Shown here in pieces: positions 63,720-64,000 of a stretch of 64,000 nucleotides of DNA. Position numbers and translations under genes: made by a program. Position 1 is the first letter of the stretch; every line of letters begins with the position of its first letter. Source of the stretch: an uncultured Balneola sp. Lineage in GTDB: Bacteria; Bacteroidota; Rhodothermia; Balneolales; Balneolaceae. A model generated the notes under the pieces. That model was not told where the DNA came from, did not search any database, and saw only the letters and a list, made by a program, of their open reading frames with translations. The stretch is from the NCBI GenBank assembly GCA_902529365.1, contig CABZWK010000010.1:1-64000 (forward strand), in the 5' to 3' direction.

Positions 63720-64000
63720 ATGATAATAAATAATATACCAACAATTGAATCCTCCCTAACTGGCGAAGTTTCAAAAGTAAAAAATGAACAAGAGTCAACT
63801 TACGGAGACGCTTTTGGTGATATGTTGTCAAATACTTTAGATACGTTGAATGACAGCATAAATGCTGCAAATGAGGGCACTGAATCATTTTTATCAGGTG
63901 AAACCGAAAATGTACATGAGGTCATGCTGAAAATGCAAGATGCACATATTCAATTCCAGCTTATCACAGAAGTAAGGAATAAAATGGTAGAGGTTTATCA
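63720..64000 (+). CDS. fliE: Flagellar hook-basal body complex protein FliE, 5' part
   Basis: Adaptor between the MS ring and rod. From ATG 63720 the frame reads into the right edge with the FliE C-terminal signature VHEVMLKMQDAHIQFQLITE followed by VRNKMVEVY. The last few codons lie beyond the window. It confirms that 62657-64000 is a basal-body operon. Confidence 0.92.
   Translation, partial: MIINNIPTIESSLTGEVSKVKNEQESTYGDAFGDMLSNTLDTLNDSINAANEGTESFLSGETENVHEVMLKMQDAHIQFQLITEVRNKMVEVY

Noticed and set aside
1-64000. CRISPR arrays and rRNA genes
   Set aside because: No regularly spaced direct repeats and no rRNA-like sequence seen on reading through.

Overview
The window looks like a chromosomal segment of a marine or saline member of the FCB group, most likely Rhodothermota/Balneolales or a close Bacteroidota relative. 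The inference rests on a DUF3078-type outer-membrane protein, a YfhO membrane protein, class II DAHP synthase, a large membrane pyrophosphatase, paired FeoA/FeoB, AT-rich spacers and few strong Shine-Dalgarno sites. No 16S rRNA gene is present, so the placement is inference. The left three quarters is mostly compact core genome. No gene-free stretch exceeds 300 bases, and several convergent gene pairs overlap at their 3' ends (for example 6859-6875, 26282-26305 and 46769-46788).

Layout. 1-9.7 kb: 5' end of uvrA, DAHP synthase, Hsp20, HtrA protease, ClpB, a PLP-dependent decarboxylase, a DUF3078 protein and a PyrR-like phosphoribosyltransferase. 9.8-19.8 kb: tRNA-Gln, prs-rplY-pth, membrane pyrophosphatase, an unknown protein, feoA-feoA-feoB, pyrF, RNase HI and a VOC protein. 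19.9-27.6 kb: ABC-F ATPase, a degenerate aspartokinase-like protein coupled to lysA, an amino-acid permease with regulatory tail domains, and hisS. 27.6-39.7 kb: a surface-glycan locus with a flippase, wecF/wecE/wecD-like genes for a 4-acetamido-4,6-dideoxygalactose (Fuc4NAc) residue, a PIG-L deacetylase, an LpxD-like acyltransferase, a dedicated acyl carrier protein, an acyl-AMP ligase, a GT4 glycosyltransferase and YfhO. 39.7-49.2 kb: gatC, ptsH-ptsI, a stand-alone CBM48 domain, birA-tilS-hpt, tRNA-Ser, dipeptide epimerase, PaaI thioesterase and long-chain acyl-CoA synthetase.

49.2-53.3 kb is visibly more AT-rich and holds three proteins of unknown role next to a degenerate Gfo/Idh/MocA-like gene. 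53.3-58.4 kb is a light/UV repair block: an FeS-type photolyase (PhrB type), a class II CPD photolyase, RarA and an NADPH-FMN reductase. 58.5-62.4 kb carries an HK/RR pair, a tiny lone DHp-domain ORF and a soluble histidine kinase. The window ends in a flagellar basal-body operon (flgB, flgC, a small unknown gene, fliE) with a good sigma-54 promoter directly upstream.

The strongest candidate for an undescribed system is the run PIG-L deacetylase - LpxD-like N-acyltransferase - ACP - acyl-AMP ligase (32622-35923). Its parts match a deacetylate-then-N-acylate logic, like LpxC/LpxD or NodB/NodA, but placed inside a glycan locus. Other points worth following are the sigma-54 flagellar switch with a divergent soluble kinase, the photolyase/RarA/flavin-reductase block with a LexA-like palindrome, and three apparent pseudoenzyme domains (aspartokinase, EIIA, Gfo/Idh).
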